DNA of 64,000 nucleotides from the NCBI RefSeq assembly GCF_001624695.1, contig NZ_JSEP01000004.1, positions 62,001 to 126,000 on the forward strand, given 5' to 3'. Below the pieces are notes generated by a model that did no database searches, was not told the DNA's origin, and saw nothing but the letters and a program-made list of their open reading frames with translations. The position numbers were made by a program, and so were the translations under genes. This document shows, in pieces, positions 17,231 to 26,246 of this stretch (position 1 is its first letter; each line of letters starts with the position of its first letter). Origin of the DNA: Labrenzia sp. OB1. Lineage in GTDB: Bacteria > Pseudomonadota > Alphaproteobacteria > Rhizobiales > Stappiaceae.

Positions 17231-18196
17231 ATGCGGTTTCTCGTTTCCTGCGCAGTCGCGGCCGTTCTGGCGACAAGTCCCGTCCTTGCGGCCGACCGTC
17301 TTCTCATCGACGATACCGGCCGGGAGATAACTGTCCCGGACACTCCGGAACGGATCGTCGTCATGCACGAACCTCTGCTCGGCGTGCCCCTGATGGATCT
17401 TGACCTGGATCTCGCCGGAAGCTACGGCCGTGCGGACGACGGCGGCTTCGTGATCGCTGTGGACTTCATCGACACCGTGCTTGGCGAAGGGAAGGCAAAA
17501 CCGAAGGGGTTCGGACCGGTCGGCCAGCCGGACCTGGAAAAGTTGCGGGCGCTGGAGCCCGACCTGATCCTTGCGAGCGAGCTGGATGCCGGAAAGGTCG
17601 ATCAGCTCTCCACTGTCGCACCTGTCTATCTGCAGAACATAAGCGGCGACAAGGTGCACGGCTTTGACATTCAGGAGGACCTTGCGGTGCTCCTCGGCCG
17701 GGAGGATCTGTTTGAAGCCCGGAAGGCTGGCTATATGGACCGTGTCGCCGAGCTGCGCGCCACCCTGCCGGGCAATGCGGCCGGCCAGACCTATCTTCCG
17801 GTTTTCCTGACGGATCAGATCAACGTTGTCGGCGACTCTTCAGGCATGGTGCAGGCGCTGGAAGATCTCGGCTACACCCGGCTCGAGGTTGCCGAGGCGA
17901 GCACCACCTCGGCGAGCGGCGGTTCCATGATGCTGATGCCGCTCAGCGCCGAGGTATTCGGCGGTTTGAACCCGGATATCCTTGTCCTGTTGAACAGCTA
18001 TATGGACAGCAGTCGCGACGAGACCGGCACGCGTGAAAAGCTCGACAGGATCGTTCCCGGCTGGGACCGTTTCATGAAACCCGCCCTGGAAAAACGCATC
18101 CTCTTTGTCGATCCCGCAAAGGTCATCACGCCGACAGTGGCGAGTGCGGAACACATGCTGGACGCTGTTGAGCATTGGGGCGGGCAGGAGCGATAG
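17231..18196 (+). CDS. Periplasmic iron-siderophore binding protein (FecB/FepB-like)
   Basis: 321 aa with a signal peptide (MRFLVSCAVAAVLATSPVLAA, cleavage near LAA-DR). Mature sequence opens with the family hallmark IDDTGREITVPDTPERIVV, and has DLEKLRALEPDLILAS in the first lobe and NPDILVLLNSY in the second. AAAGGTTCCTC precedes ATG. Last gene of the importer, closed by a strong terminator. The ligand is plausibly the catecholate made by the next locus, but no iron box is seen before this operon. Confidence 0.9.
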   Translation: MRFLVSCAVAAVLATSPVLAADRLLIDDTGREITVPDTPERIVVMHEPLLGVPLMDLDLDLAGSYGRADDGGFVIAVDFIDTVLGEGKAKPKGFGPVGQPDLEKLRALEPDLILASELDAGKVDQLSTVAPVYLQNISGDKVHGFDIQEDLAVLLGREDLFEARKAGYMDRVAELRATLPGNAAGQTYLPVFLTDQINVVGDSSGMVQALEDLGYTRLEVAEASTTSASGGSMMLMPLSAEVFGGLNPDILVLLNSYMDSSRDETGTREKLDRIVPGWDRFMKPALEKRILFVDPAKVITPTVASAEHMLDAVEHWGGQER

Positions 18197-18232
18197 CAGC
18201 CTGCCCCCGAGGTCTCGAACGCCGCGCAAACA

Positions 18233-18277
18233 GACCACTCGAACCGGGCAACCGGGGTTCGAGTGGTCTTGCGTGTC
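18233..18277 (+). terminator. Rho-independent terminator of the iron ABC operon
   Basis: Perfect 13-bp stem: GACCACTCGAACC at 18233-18245 with GGTTCGAGTGGTC at 18256-18268, followed by TTGCGTGTCTTTT. It separates the importer operon from the synthetase gene at 18530. Confidence 0.85.
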
Positions 18278-18351
18278 TTTTGCAGCCCTGCCCGGGCGCC
18301 CCCGGAAATCGAGCTGTGTCATAAGGCAAGGAACAGACGGCATAAAAAACA

Positions 18352-18366
18352 TGAGTTTTTGATACA
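18352..18366 (+). promoter_or_regulatory. Weak IRO-like half palindrome before NRPS gene
   Basis: TGAGTTTTTGATACA shares the left arm (CATGAGT) of the two good IRO boxes at 27919 and 38781, but the right arm is degenerate (ATACA instead of ACTCA). Located 164 bases upstream of the synthetase start in an AT-rich stretch. Possible low-affinity iron-regulator site; could be chance. Confidence 0.35.
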
Positions 18367-18529
18367 AGTTTAATTGCCCCTGATGGGTGCGCCTGCTAAT
18401 AGTTGCAACTGCCATTGATCCGTTCCGAGCGATCCCGCGCGCCGCAAAGATGAACTGTCGGAAGTTCTCGCGGCTTCAGGGCTCTCGATGACGTGCAACC
18501 AGCACCAAAATGAGTATCAGGAGACTGCA

Positions 18530-21500
18530 ATGACCGGAGGTTTCGACCGCCTGTTGACGGAAAGCGAGCTTGAGCACTTCGATGAGATGCTCAAATCCCA
18601 GGAGGATCACAATCAGGGTGCCGGGGAAGCTGTCCGGACTTCGGACACGTGGTCTCTTTCAGAACCGCTCGGCGTCACACAGCATCAGGAGCGGATCTGG
18701 CTGGCCCAGCAACAGGACCCGGCGCTGACCTTGCGCCATGCGCTGGCATACAGGCTGGGCGGAATCCCGGAGATCGCACGCCTGACGCGAGCCGTGGACG
18801 GTGTGGTCGGAGCTCTGCCGGAGCTCACGATGCGCTACCGTTTCAGCGATGACGGCGAACTGGTGAAACATCAGGCAGGTGAGCAAGGCGACACACTGGA
18901 GATCGTCAATGTCGACAGCCGGCAGGAAGCCATTGCTTTGATCCTGGCACGTCAACAGGCGCCCTGGGTGTCGGACTCCGAACCGCCCTTCAAGGCTCTG
19001 GTGATCTTCTGCCTCGACGAAGTCATCCTGGGTCTCCTCATGCATCGCATTGTCGAGGAAATGTGCACGCCGGAAGATGTGCTGAAAAATCTCGCTCGTG
19101 CCTATGACCGCAAGCCCTTCCTCCCGCAGACCACCAACCGCGTGGAGGACCTTGATCTGACGTTTCGCGATGTTGCCCCCGTCGCCTGGCTGTGCCGGGA
19201 GGAGCCGGGTGCGGCGATTGCCGAATTCGGCGCATCGTCCCTGCTTCCTGCCGCGAGCGGACGGTACGCGCACCGCTATGGCGCCGTGATCGAAACCGGA
19301 ATCTTGCCGAGTCCCTCGCACCTTGCGTCTGACATTTCCGGTTTGCTGGCGTTTATTGGTACCCGCTTTGCCAGGTTGCTCTGCAGGTTCGGCGGCCATG
19401 AGCAGATCGAAATCAGCTTTCCGGCAAAGCCGGAAGACCGGCTGGGAGATCATTCCGCGGCTTTTTCCTTCAGGGACAGTCTCAAGGTGCGGATCTCGCG
19501 TGACACGGCATTGCAGGAAGACGAATCCCGGCTGTTCTCGCTGCTTTCTCACGCGAATGAAAACACGCAGGCTAATGACGTGGACCTGGAGGAGGCCCTG
19601 CCGAAAGTGTCGGTCAAATGGTTGACCGACCCGCATCTTTTCTTCGATGCGCGGACCGTCACACTGGAGCGCGTGCCGCTGCCGACTTTCGAATCGCGCC
19701 CCGATTTTGAACTGGCCATCGGCCGGGATGCGGAAGGTCGCACACTTCTGGAACTGGTCACGGGCCAGAAGGTCAGTCCGCATGCGGGCAACCTGATGCT
19801 GGATCTGTTCACACAGCAATTGAAGACAGAGACCGGAAAGGCGGCTGAAGGGGGCCAGCCGGTCAGCTGGCCGGTTTCCATGGCTGGTGACAGGCCCGTT
19901 GCAGAGCTTGCCGGAAGTGCCGAAGAGGAGCATGGCGCTGACAGTGCCGCGATCCAGTCAGCCATTCTGTTCGAGTTCCGCGAAGCACTCGCCACGCCAG
20001 AACTGACGGCAGCCGACGATTTCTTCGATTTCGGCGGCCATTCCCTGGTCGCAACCCGGATCATCGGCCGGCTTCTTCACAACCATGGCATCGAGGTTCG
20101 CTTCAACGACCTGTTCGGCAATCCGACGGCATCCGCGCTAGCCCGTCACGCCAGACTTGTCGAGAGCGCCAAAAAGTCTGTCGGCAACGGATCTGTCGAG
20201 ATCTCCACGGGTAACACCGATGCCGCGATTGCACCGCTGGCTCTGGCGCAGATGTCTTTGTGGAAGATTTATTCAGCCCTCGGCTACAACGAGATTTTCA
20301 ATCTGCCTTTCGCCCTGGATTTTCTCGACACCGTCGACGAAGCGGTTTTCGGTGAGGCTTTTCTGGATCTCATGAAGCGGCATGCCGGCCTCAGAACCCA
20401 GTTCTTCGAAGATGAGGAAGGGGAGGTTCTGCAGAAGGTCGTTCCTGTTTCGGAGCTGGAGACCCACAAGTGGTTCTGGACAAGCGGCGAGAGCACGGGA
20501 GCGGACCGCCGTACCGAAGCCGGCTATTGCTTCGACCTGTCGAAGGAATTGCCGGTCAGGTTGCGGTTCCTGAAGGATCCTGAAACCGGCCGGCAGGTGT
20601 TGTCGTTCCTGTTCCAGCACCTTGCGCTCGACGAATGGTCGGTCAACCTGTTGATGGACGAACTCGTGGAGGCCTATGGGGCCAGGGCGGCCGGCTCCGA
20701 ACCGGTCTGGTCCGGAAATCCGGCCCCTTTTCATGACTTCGCGCGCAAGCAGGTTCAGGCGGGTGTCAACAAGGAGCATCTCGCCTACTGGACCGACATG
20801 CTCGCCGATGCACCAAGAGAACTGGTCCTGTTTGTCGAAGCACCCGCACCGGCGGAGCAGCCGGACAGCGAGGCCGTTGCCGGCGGCTGGGTCGAGATGC
20901 GGTTGGAAAAGGAGATTTCCGAAGGCCTTTACGCAATCGCCAAGGAAAACAGCGCCTCTTTGTTCAATGTCGTCTACGCCGCGATTTCCGCAGCCCTGCA
21001 AAGGATCGGCAATCTGACAGACCTGGTGATCGGCACGTCCGCGTCAGGACGAACGGACCCGGATTTTTTCGACACGATCGGCTATTTCACAACGGTCGTT
21101 GCCCATCGCGTCCGGTTCGCGGGTGAGCCGACGGTGGGAACTCTGATCGGCAACGTCAAGGACATGATCAACGGGTCGATGCCCTATACCGATATTCCCA
21201 TCGACCTTGTGGAATCGGCGCTCGGCATGACATCCGAACGGGATCATCTTTTCGACGTGTTCATTCAGATCCATGCCCAGAACAAACTGAACGGCAATCT
21301 TCCGAAGCCCGACGGTGGCCGGATCGCGTTCCGTCAGGTCGATCCCGACAAGCACGAGTCGCACCTGGGGCTGCAGTTCGAGGTGATGGAGGAGGTGATC
21401 GACGGCGACCGGGCCATCCGGGTGCTGATGAGTTACCAGTCAAGGCGCTACAGCCCGCAACAGGTGGATGCAATCCAGGCGGCGGTCATGAACACGTTCA

Positions 21501-21559
21501 GCCAGTTTTCCCGGCCCGGTGTGTCCCTAACGCCGCTGAGTGAGTTGACGCAGGCTTGA
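18530..21559 (+). CDS. Non-ribosomal peptide synthetase C-PCP-C (C-terminal half of a VibF-like synthetase)
   Basis: 1009 aa. A ~45-residue N-terminal linker precedes a first condensation-like domain (~47-440). Its HHxxxDG motif has become MHRIVEE near residue 170, so it is probably inactive. A carrier domain follows with intact phosphopantetheine site DFGGHSLV (Ser about 505). The second C domain (~560-1009) reads FQHLALDEWS near 697 and keeps the catalytic second His and the Asp. The order C-PCP-C equals the C-terminal half of vibriobactin synthetase VibF, where the first C is reported inactive and the last C acylates the polyamine with the oxazoline acyl chain. No thioesterase, as in VibF. 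Start 18530 chosen for AGGAG seven bases upstream; an ATG at 18488 lacks one. Confidence 0.85.
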   Translation: MTGGFDRLLTESELEHFDEMLKSQEDHNQGAGEAVRTSDTWSLSEPLGVTQHQERIWLAQQQDPALTLRHALAYRLGGIPEIARLTRAVDGVVGALPELTMRYRFSDDGELVKHQAGEQGDTLEIVNVDSRQEAIALILARQQAPWVSDSEPPFKALVIFCLDEVILGLLMHRIVEEMCTPEDVLKNLARAYDRKPFLPQTTNRVEDLDLTFRDVAPVAWLCREEPGAAIAEFGASSLLPAASGRYAHRYGAVIETGILPSPSHLASDISGLLAFIGTRFARLLCRFGGHEQIEISFPAKPEDRLGDHSAAFSFRDSLKVRISRDTALQEDESRLFSLLSHANENTQANDVDLEEALPKVSVKWLTDPHLFFDARTVTLERVPLPTFESRPDFELAIGRDAEGRTLLELVTGQKVSPHAGNLMLDLFTQQLKTETGKAAEGGQPVSWPVSMAGDRPVAELAGSAEEEHGADSAAIQSAILFEFREALATPELTAADDFFDFGGHSLVATRIIGRLLHNHGIEVRFNDLFGNPTASALARHARLVESAKKSVGNGSVEISTGNTDAAIAPLALAQMSLWKIYSALGYNEIFNLPFALDFLDTVDEAVFGEAFLDLMKRHAGLRTQFFEDEEGEVLQKVVPVSELETHKWFWTSGESTGADRRTEAGYCFDLSKELPVRLRFLKDPETGRQVLSFLFQHLALDEWSVNLLMDELVEAYGARAAGSEPVWSGNPAPFHDFARKQVQAGVNKEHLAYWTDMLADAPRELVLFVEAPAPAEQPDSEAVAGGWVEMRLEKEISEGLYAIAKENSASLFNVVYAAISAALQRIGNLTDLVIGTSASGRTDPDFFDTIGYFTTVVAHRVRFAGEPTVGTLIGNVKDMINGSMPYTDIPIDLVESALGMTSERDHLFDVFIQIHAQNKLNGNLPKPDGGRIAFRQVDPDKHESHLGLQFEVMEEVIDGDRAIRVLMSYQSRRYSPQQVDAIQAAVMNTFSQFSRPGVSLTPLSELTQA

Positions 21560-21614
21560 ACCTGCCTTCCGGATCAGCGGGCGATCAATCGGTTTCGAAC
21601 GCCTGTCCGGCAGC

Positions 21615-21663
21615 AAAAAACCCAAAAATGAGCATCGCGGGTTCAGTTGAACGCGCGATGCTC
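21615..21663 (-). terminator. Terminator of the minus-strand synthetase operon
   Basis: Long near-perfect hairpin. GAGCATCGCG (21630-21639) pairs with CGCGATGCTC (21654-21663), and an inner GTTCA/TGAAC stem is separated by single mismatches. On the minus strand it is followed by ATTTTTGGGTTTTTT. Sits 17 bases after the VibH-like stop, between convergent genes. Confidence 0.85.
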
Positions 21664-21679
21664 CGCAAGGACAAAACAG

Positions 21680-23068
21680 TTACATCGGGAAATGCTGCGC
21701 CACTGTTCGAAGGTGCGTTGCAGAAGGCGTTTCTCCGACAAGATCGCCGACAGGACGGCCGAGCATTTCCGGCTGAAGGTTGCGGGACAGGAACGACGGC
21801 AATTGTTTTTCATGCCTCTCGAATTCCTTCCTGCCGGTCAGATCCGGATCCGCGTCCAGGCTGAGGACAAGTTCCTTGCCGTCGCCTTCTCCCCGGAAAG
21901 TGAGGTTGAAACCGTCGGCCGGTCCGCTGCCCAGAATATGCCGCTGTGCCCGGCAGCCGTTGAAGACCGGCGAATTGAACGGCAGCACGTTGATCAGCGG
22001 GGAGAAGAAGTACCGGCTTCCTTCCGAAAGTCCCTGATCCTTCGAAATCTGCTCGATCCTGAACCGGCTGTGACGCCTTTGTTGTCTCAGTTCCTCGGCG
22101 CACCGTTTCAGAAAATCCGACAACGGCTCGGAGCTGTTCACCTGCATGCGGAACGGCAGGATGTTGACGAGAAGGGCCGGCATATGCGCCCCGACGCTGC
22201 CCCAGCGGCTCATGAACGGAAGCCACAGGGTCAGTGAGTCCGAAGACCGTTCTTGTGTCTCGGGCGCTGTTGCGAACAAATAGAGTCCGGACATCAGCGT
22301 GAGCAGATCGGGCCAGCCGAGATCCACGGTGGCCGCGGCTTCCTGCAGCCTTGCGGTGAATTCGGACGGCAACGGTATTCTGCTGTGAAAACCGGGTTCG
22401 CCGTAGTCCTCGTCCCCGCGTTCCAGCACTTCGATACCTTCGGCCTTGCCGAAATATTCCGTCCAGTAGGCCCGGTCGGTTCGCCATTGGGCACTGTCCT
22501 GATACCGGTTTTCTTCGTCCAGAAAACTCGCGAGGGAGTGAAACGGAAGGCCGGCGTCACCCGTCCCGCAAAAATGATTGTAGAGTTGGGCGCAGCGCCG
22601 CTCGATCAGGGCAAGGCCGTAGCCGTCGACAATGATATGATGCGCCCGGATGTACCAGAAATAGCGCGCATCGCCGACACGGTAGAGCGCGTGGGCCGAC
22701 AGCTTGTCGTTCCTGAGGTCCAGTTTCGCATTCAGGTCCTGCTCCATCAACTCGCCGGCTGTGGCCAGCGGATGTTCCCTGCCTCTCAAATCGATGACCT
22801 GCAGCTCCGGGACGAGGTCGGGATCGCAGAATTGCATGGGCGCGTCGCCCTGTTTCTCGGCGCGGAACCTCGCGGACAGGATTTCGGCTTCCCCGATGGT
22901 TTGATCTATCGCGCGTTTCAGCGCGGCTTCATCCACGTCCCCTTCGATTTCAACATAATGCGCCACCGTTGAGACGGGCTGGTCGGGCTGGAAGGTGAAT
23001 TCCTCCCAGAAATCGAGTTGCGGCAGGGTCAGCGGCATCCAGTCGCCGTTGGGGTTGATGTCCGGCAT
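21680..23068 (-). CDS. Free-standing condensation enzyme (VibH-like amide synthase)
   Basis: 462 aa single condensation domain with intact AHHIIVDGYG (HHxxxDG) near residues 143-150 and the usual early LTLPQLDFWEEF. In vibriobactin synthesis VibH joins 2,3-dihydroxybenzoyl from the aryl carrier VibB to a primary amine of free norspermidine. The same role is inferred here for spermidine or norspermidine. Start placed at the ATG preceded by AAGGAGG at ideal spacing. It is the last of three minus-strand synthetase genes and is followed by a strong terminator. Confidence 0.85.
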   Translation of the reverse strand: MPDINPNGDWMPLTLPQLDFWEEFTFQPDQPVSTVAHYVEIEGDVDEAALKRAIDQTIGEAEILSARFRAEKQGDAPMQFCDPDLVPELQVIDLRGREHPLATAGELMEQDLNAKLDLRNDKLSAHALYRVGDARYFWYIRAHHIIVDGYGLALIERRCAQLYNHFCGTGDAGLPFHSLASFLDEENRYQDSAQWRTDRAYWTEYFGKAEGIEVLERGDEDYGEPGFHSRIPLPSEFTARLQEAAATVDLGWPDLLTLMSGLYLFATAPETQERSSDSLTLWLPFMSRWGSVGAHMPALLVNILPFRMQVNSSEPLSDFLKRCAEELRQQRRHSRFRIEQISKDQGLSEGSRYFFSPLINVLPFNSPVFNGCRAQRHILGSGPADGFNLTFRGEGDGKELVLSLDADPDLTGRKEFERHEKQLPSFLSRNLQPEMLGRPVGDLVGETPSATHLRTVAQHFPM

Positions 23069-23152
23069 GAACAATCCTCCTTGAAATCAGTTCGGATACG
23101 GACAGCGCCTGTCCGTCCTTTTTGAATAGTCAGCGTCTCGTCGCGGCCCGGC

Positions 23153-26100
23153 TCACAGAGCGGACACAAGTTTTTGCACCTGGTCGGCATTGCGGCATTG
23201 CAGAAGCTGCCTGGGGAGAACCTCAACTCCGAATTCCGCATTTATCCGGGTCGAGATCGATTTGAGATGCGACGGCAGAAGGCCTATCGACAGAAAATCG
23301 GTGGAGCCGTCCACGGGGCCGCTTTGCCTGTTGCCGACCACGCCCAGATAGATATCGAGGACACGGCGGCTTTCCGGCTGCGGTTGCGGCCGAGATGGCC
23401 GCCTGACGGCCGGGGTCTCGGCAAAGAAGCGCCGGGCCTGCCTCCGGTCCGGCTTGCCGTTGGCTGAAAGCGGAATGCTGTCCACTTTCAGGAGCCGCGA
23501 GGGAACATGCGATTCCTGCAGATGCTGCCGTGCAAAGCTGCGCAGGTCCGCATCCGTGAGACTGCTCCCGGCCACCGGTTCGTAGAGCGCCCCAAGCTCA
23601 GTCTCACCGCTTCTTTCGTCTCCCAGATCTGTCAGCAGAATCCGTGAAATCTCGGGATGTTTAACGAGTTCGTTCTCGACGTCGGGAATCGAAATCCGGA
23701 CGCCGCGCACCTTGATGTACCCTTGGACACGGCTGTCGAACAAAATGACGCCGTCGCGGCGGTATTTGCCCCGATCTCCCGACCTGAAAGCACGAACACT
23801 CCGGCCGTGTTGATCCTCGATGGTGACGAAGTCATGCTGATGCAGCGCGCCGTCCTCCAGGTATCCGAGTGCTGTGCTCACGCCACTGGAATGGATGCGG
23901 CCGACGACGCCGGGCGGGCAGTGCTCACCGTATTCGTTGAGGATGAAGTAGCCGTTGGCCGGCAGGGGGCGGCCATAAGGGATGTTGCCGGTATCCTCTG
24001 GGCCGATCCGGTGCCAGATGCTCCAGATGGTGGTTTCGGTCGGTCCACCGATCGAGCTCAGCCGCGTTCCGGGATTGGTTTTGCGCAACTGCGCGATCAC
24101 CGCAGGCTTCAGATAGTCACCGCCCTGGTTGATAAGCCGCAGGGTCTTGAGTTCGTCCCCTTGCTGGCACGAGAGCAGCATTTCGAAGATCGTTGGTACG
24201 GAGGACCAGATGGTCACACCGTGTTCGGCGACAAGCTGGTTCCAGCGCAAGGCGTCCTTTTCCTCGCCCTGAACGGGCTGGATCAGCGTGGCTCCGGCGG
24301 TAAGACAGCCGAAGACCTCGTAGACCGACATGTCGTGATACAGCGGGCTGACGGAGATGAAGACGTCGTCGGAAGTTATGTCCCACTCCGCATTGGTGCT
24401 GCCGACGACGTTGTCGGTGGACCTGTTGGACAGGACAACGCATTTCGGCTTCCCTGTCGTGCCGGAGGTGTAGAGATAATAGGCCGTTTGCGTGCTGGCC
24501 GAGAGGTCTTCAAGTGGCTGGGTCAGGGCAAACGGGTCTTGTATTGCTTCTGCGCTCAGAACGGTTTCGGCGCCGATCACCTCGTGGCCTTCCACGGGGG
24601 CGGACCCGATAACCAGGTCCGGCTTGCAGTTGTCATAAAGGTATTTCAGGCGGTCCCGGGGTGCGCAGGCATCGACGGGCACCCAGATGATGCCCCTGAG
24701 CGCACAGGCGAGGGTCAGCATAGTCTGTTCCGGAGAGCGCAGCAGCGACAGGACGACGATGTTGCCGTTTCCAAGCTTTCGCTCTTCCAGGAAGGTCATG
24801 GCCTTGTGCACACCTTCGCCGAGCTCCGCATAGGAAAGACGGCGATCCCCATAGATGAGCGCCGGGTTCGCGGGGGGCTGTTTGAACAGGTTGTCCGCGA
24901 TGCGGCTCAGGTAGCCGCAGGCCACATAGTCCTCTTCCGGCGCATTGAACCGGTAGTGGTCGAAATCCAGAATGTCGCGGCTGGAAAACCGGAAATCTCC
25001 GATCTCGCAGATAGTGGTCACGGCCTTGTCGATTGCCGTCAGCATGTCCTGAATGACGGCGCCGTCAACCGCTTCCACGGCATAGTCGAAATCGATCAGG
25101 AGTTCGCCGTCACTGCCTGCGGACAGGCGAATGTCGATCGCGACCTGGGGGGTCTGGGTCAGGCCGTCCTGCATCCGCACGGCATGATCCGCTGAAAGCG
25201 TCGGCCACGAAAGGCCATTGGTGAGGACAACCGGCAAGGCGATGCCGTTGTCCGGACCGCTCCTGTCGAGCAGAAAACGGTTGATCTCGACCCCGGAGAA
25301 AGAAAGGTGCTCCAGTCCTTCCAGAACGTCTTTCTGCAGTGTTTGCGCGCGTGCCGGCAGATCACCCGCGGCTGGCGAATCCCACGCCACCGCGAAAAAG
25401 GTTGATTTGTTCGCATAGGCACCGCCGGCCTGGGGTGCCGCGGGGATGCCGACATGGAGCGATCCCTCGCTGAGCCAGTGCGACAGGACTTCGAGGATCA
25501 CCGCGGACAAGGCCGTGTTCCGGAAGAGACCGTTCTTCGCGCCCAGGCGGGAGAGTTTCCGGAAGCGGCCTCCGTCGAGAATCAGTTTTTCCCGTTCGTA
25601 ACGGGAAGTCCGGATGGTTTCCAGGGGCTGTTTCCATGGCAGGCGCGGAGCCCCCTCGTAGCCTGTCAGCTTTGCCTTCCAGTAGACCGCATCCTGCCCG
25701 ACCTTGTCGCGATCCGGTTCCTTCGCGAGTTCGGCGGGAGCGCTGATTTCAAGCCGTTTGTCCTCGAACAGTTCGACCATAAGGGCCGCGATGGAAAACC
25801 CGTCCAATATCAGTGCGTCGAAGCGGAAGAACACCGCACAGGTGTCCCCGGTCTTTTCCGCAGCTTCGGGCAGCGTGAAGGCAACGGCACGCCAGGGGGG
25901 AGCGGTCAGATCGAAAAGCTGATGGGTGAACTCCTGTTTCAATTCGAGGATCTTGAGATCGGCTTCGTTCAGCGGCAGCCCTGACAGATCGATGGTGACG
26001 AAATCGACGACCGGGGTTTGCAGGACGTGTCTTGAATAGGTCTTGCGGTCGATAACGGTGCGCAGGCTTTCGTGCCGTTCCGCCAGCAACGTCAGCCGCC

Positions 26101-26230
26101 GCTCCAGAAGCGACAAATCGAAACGGCCGCGGTATTCGCGGAACTCCTGCATGGCGACGCCGCCAAGCGGTACATATTCGCTCCGGCCCAGAAGATAGGC
26201 GCGCTGCAAGGACGTCAGGTCGGTTTCCAT
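23153..26230 (-). CDS. NRPS cyclization-adenylation protein with atypical C-terminal carrier domain
   Basis: 1025 aa. Cyclization domain (~1-430) with the DxxxxDxxS signature DALILDGFS near 135-143. Adenylation domain (~450-930) with YTSGTTGKPK near 583, YHDMSVYE, GGPTETTIWS, SGDRGKYR and the invariant Lys in SANGKPDRR. By eye the specificity residues read D-M-Y-S-N-G-I-I-W-K. This is not a standard Ser, Thr or Cys code, although a Cy domain demands one of these. The C-terminal ~60 residues look like a carrier domain, but the expected serine position in IGLLPSHLKSI is Pro, with a Ser one place later. GGAGACACA precedes the ATG. Corresponds to Cy2-A of VibF. Confidence 0.85.
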   Translation of the reverse strand: METDLTSLQRAYLLGRSEYVPLGGVAMQEFREYRGRFDLSLLERRLTLLAERHESLRTVIDRKTYSRHVLQTPVVDFVTIDLSGLPLNEADLKILELKQEFTHQLFDLTAPPWRAVAFTLPEAAEKTGDTCAVFFRFDALILDGFSIAALMVELFEDKRLEISAPAELAKEPDRDKVGQDAVYWKAKLTGYEGAPRLPWKQPLETIRTSRYEREKLILDGGRFRKLSRLGAKNGLFRNTALSAVILEVLSHWLSEGSLHVGIPAAPQAGGAYANKSTFFAVAWDSPAAGDLPARAQTLQKDVLEGLEHLSFSGVEINRFLLDRSGPDNGIALPVVLTNGLSWPTLSADHAVRMQDGLTQTPQVAIDIRLSAGSDGELLIDFDYAVEAVDGAVIQDMLTAIDKAVTTICEIGDFRFSSRDILDFDHYRFNAPEEDYVACGYLSRIADNLFKQPPANPALIYGDRRLSYAELGEGVHKAMTFLEERKLGNGNIVVLSLLRSPEQTMLTLACALRGIIWVPVDACAPRDRLKYLYDNCKPDLVIGSAPVEGHEVIGAETVLSAEAIQDPFALTQPLEDLSASTQTAYYLYTSGTTGKPKCVVLSNRSTDNVVGSTNAEWDITSDDVFISVSPLYHDMSVYEVFGCLTAGATLIQPVQGEEKDALRWNQLVAEHGVTIWSSVPTIFEMLLSCQQGDELKTLRLINQGGDYLKPAVIAQLRKTNPGTRLSSIGGPTETTIWSIWHRIGPEDTGNIPYGRPLPANGYFILNEYGEHCPPGVVGRIHSSGVSTALGYLEDGALHQHDFVTIEDQHGRSVRAFRSGDRGKYRRDGVILFDSRVQGYIKVRGVRISIPDVENELVKHPEISRILLTDLGDERSGETELGALYEPVAGSSLTDADLRSFARQHLQESHVPSRLLKVDSIPLSANGKPDRRQARRFFAETPAVRRPSRPQPQPESRRVLDIYLGVVGNRQSGPVDGSTDFLSIGLLPSHLKSISTRINAEFGVEVLPRQLLQCRNADQVQKLVSAL

Positions 26231-26246
26231 TGTGTCTCCGGTGGGT

